A stretch of DNA of 64,000 bases from Flavobacteriales bacterium (GTDB lineage Bacteria > Bacteroidota > Bacteroidia > Flavobacteriales_D > Crocinitomicaceae). Of the stretch, positions 63,423 through 64,000 are shown piece after piece. The stretch spans positions 1 through 64,000 of the forward strand of contig CANJLG010000011.1 of NCBI GenBank assembly GCA_947475095.1. Reading direction: 5' to 3'. A program made the position numbers and the translations under genes. The notes beneath the pieces are model-generated. The model ran no database searches. It was not told where the DNA came from and worked only from the letters and a program-made list of their open reading frames with translations. Numbering within the stretch: position 1 is the first letter of the stretch; each line of letters starts with the position of its first letter.

Positions 63423-64000
63423 TTATGGTTTATTTTTTCTACGTTTCTTTTTTTTGTATTTACCCGTTGTAATTGACAAATTATTTGGATCTCTACGATC
63501 GCGTCTAAGGTGTTTTTTTTTCGGTTTATCAGTATTATTATCTTCATTTAAGGTGTTTACTTCGGGCAGTCTTGCAACATGACCGATATCGTTTTTTCGA
63601 TTAGGGTCGGCGGGATTAATCCATCCGTCTTTCCCCTTTTTTTTCTTAATTTCCCCTGTCTTCTCGTTTACAACGAAGTTGGTTTGATTTTTATTCACTT
63701 CCTCATCATTAAGGGTGATTACATCTTCATTGAGGACCCAACTTTCGTTTTCCCATAGAAAGGCATCATAGGAAAAATCGGGAACGTAAAACGAGTACAC
63801 TCCTGCTAAAGTTGGTGATTCTGGCGATAGATGATCAAAAACGATACGTCCGTATTTATCTTCGTATTTCAACGACATGGATGATTTATCCGAGTATTCA
63901 AAAACAACCCGTTTGAGCACTTCTTTTTTCTTAATAAATACGGGACTTCCAAATTTCACATTGTTTCCAGAAAACGTTAGTACATCAATAATTTTAAAAT
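63423..64000 (-). CDS. Hypothetical protein, 5' end beyond the window
   Basis: The frame is open from the window edge on the minus strand: residues FKIIDVLTFSGNNVKFGSPV are read upstream of an internal GTG (63959) that could be mistaken for a start. The visible ~192 residues include SSMSLKYEDKYGRIVFDHLS, VYSFYVPDFSYDAFLWENES and a basic C-terminus KYKKKKRRKNKP. The central part resembles a beta-rich, secreted-protein-like domain; the C-terminal half is charged and Asn/Lys-rich. No family recognised. It is followed at once by the CvfB-like gene, suggesting one operon. Confidence 0.7.
   Translation of the reverse strand, partial: FKIIDVLTFSGNNVKFGSPVFIKKKEVLKRVVFEYSDKSSMSLKYEDKYGRIVFDHLSPESPTLAGVYSFYVPDFSYDAFLWENESWVLNEDVITLNDEEVNKNQTNFVVNEKTGEIKKKKGKDGWINPADPNRKNDIGHVARLPEVNTLNEDNNTDKPKKKHLRRDRRDPNNLSITTGKYKKKKRRKNKP

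Noticed and set aside
63423-63959. GTG at 63959 as a true start of the last gene
   Set aside because: The frame stays open to the window edge, and reading through upstream gives ordinary protein-like sequence, so the gene is partial.

Overview
The window looks like an AT-rich chromosomal segment of a Bacteroidota bacterium, most likely order Flavobacteriales and perhaps close to Fluviicola/Crocinitomicaceae; the family-level guess is inference. The signs are: several secreted proteins with type IX secretion (T9SS) C-terminal sorting domains of both the short 'type A' and the gliding-motility-like 'type B' kind; a PorP/SprF outer-membrane protein beside a SprB-repeat giant protein; TAnnTTTG -7 promoter elements instead of TATAAT; few Shine-Dalgarno sites; and Bacteroidota-style genes such as a RluA synthase with a long N-terminal extension. 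There are no transposases, phage genes, CRISPR arrays or tRNAs that I can see.

Layout. 1-2.3 kb: the 3' part of a biotin carboxylase gene and sucC. 2.3-5.8 kb: two blocks of a palindrome-rich interspersed repeat (seven core copies) that bracket an orphan membrane protein, a LamG-domain T9SS cargo and a leftover T9SS tail. 5.8-13.6 kb, minus strand: a family 9 glycosyltransferase, a 1,094-residue type B cargo protein, an M16 peptidase pair and a nitronate monooxygenase-like flavoprotein. 13.8-21.1 kb: a 1,350-residue SBBP/PKD cargo protein, an M42 aminopeptidase and a 705-residue SprB-repeat protein with an internal 570-bp tandem duplication. 21.14-21.24 kb: the signal recognition particle RNA with its own promoter and terminator. 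21.6-25.5 kb: a tight operon of a ribulose-phosphate epimerase fused to CBS domains, DAHP synthase, a KdsC-like phosphatase and a saccharopine/alanine dehydrogenase-like enzyme.

25.7-33.5 kb: cell-wall and periplasmic functions (NlpC/P60 hydrolase, transglutaminase-like protein, MurQ etherase in an overlapping operon with a PyrR-like phosphoribosyltransferase and an agmatinase-family enzyme) and a radical SAM/SPASM protein. 33.5-39.7 kb, all minus strand: a CASTOR/POLLUX-type channel protein, small membrane proteins, two GYF_2-domain proteins, a YdjI-like SPFH protein and a PH-SHOCT-TerB-zinc-ribbon protein. This is the best candidate for an undescribed system, probably a membrane- or envelope-stress scaffold.

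39.8-64 kb: dapF, a GNAT acetyltransferase, mltG, a glycosylasparaginase, a lipoprotein, a beta-mannosidase with a TonB-dependent receptor, the 1,424-residue SprB-like protein with its SprF partner, then a minus-strand run: polysaccharide deacetylase-like protein, UDP-GlcNAc 2-epimerase, radC, a 58-residue membrane protein, gcvT, efp, an outer-membrane barrel, a RluA-family synthase, a CvfB-like S1 protein and a gene running off the end of the window. All function calls are by reading the translated sequences from memory of the families; nothing was searched.
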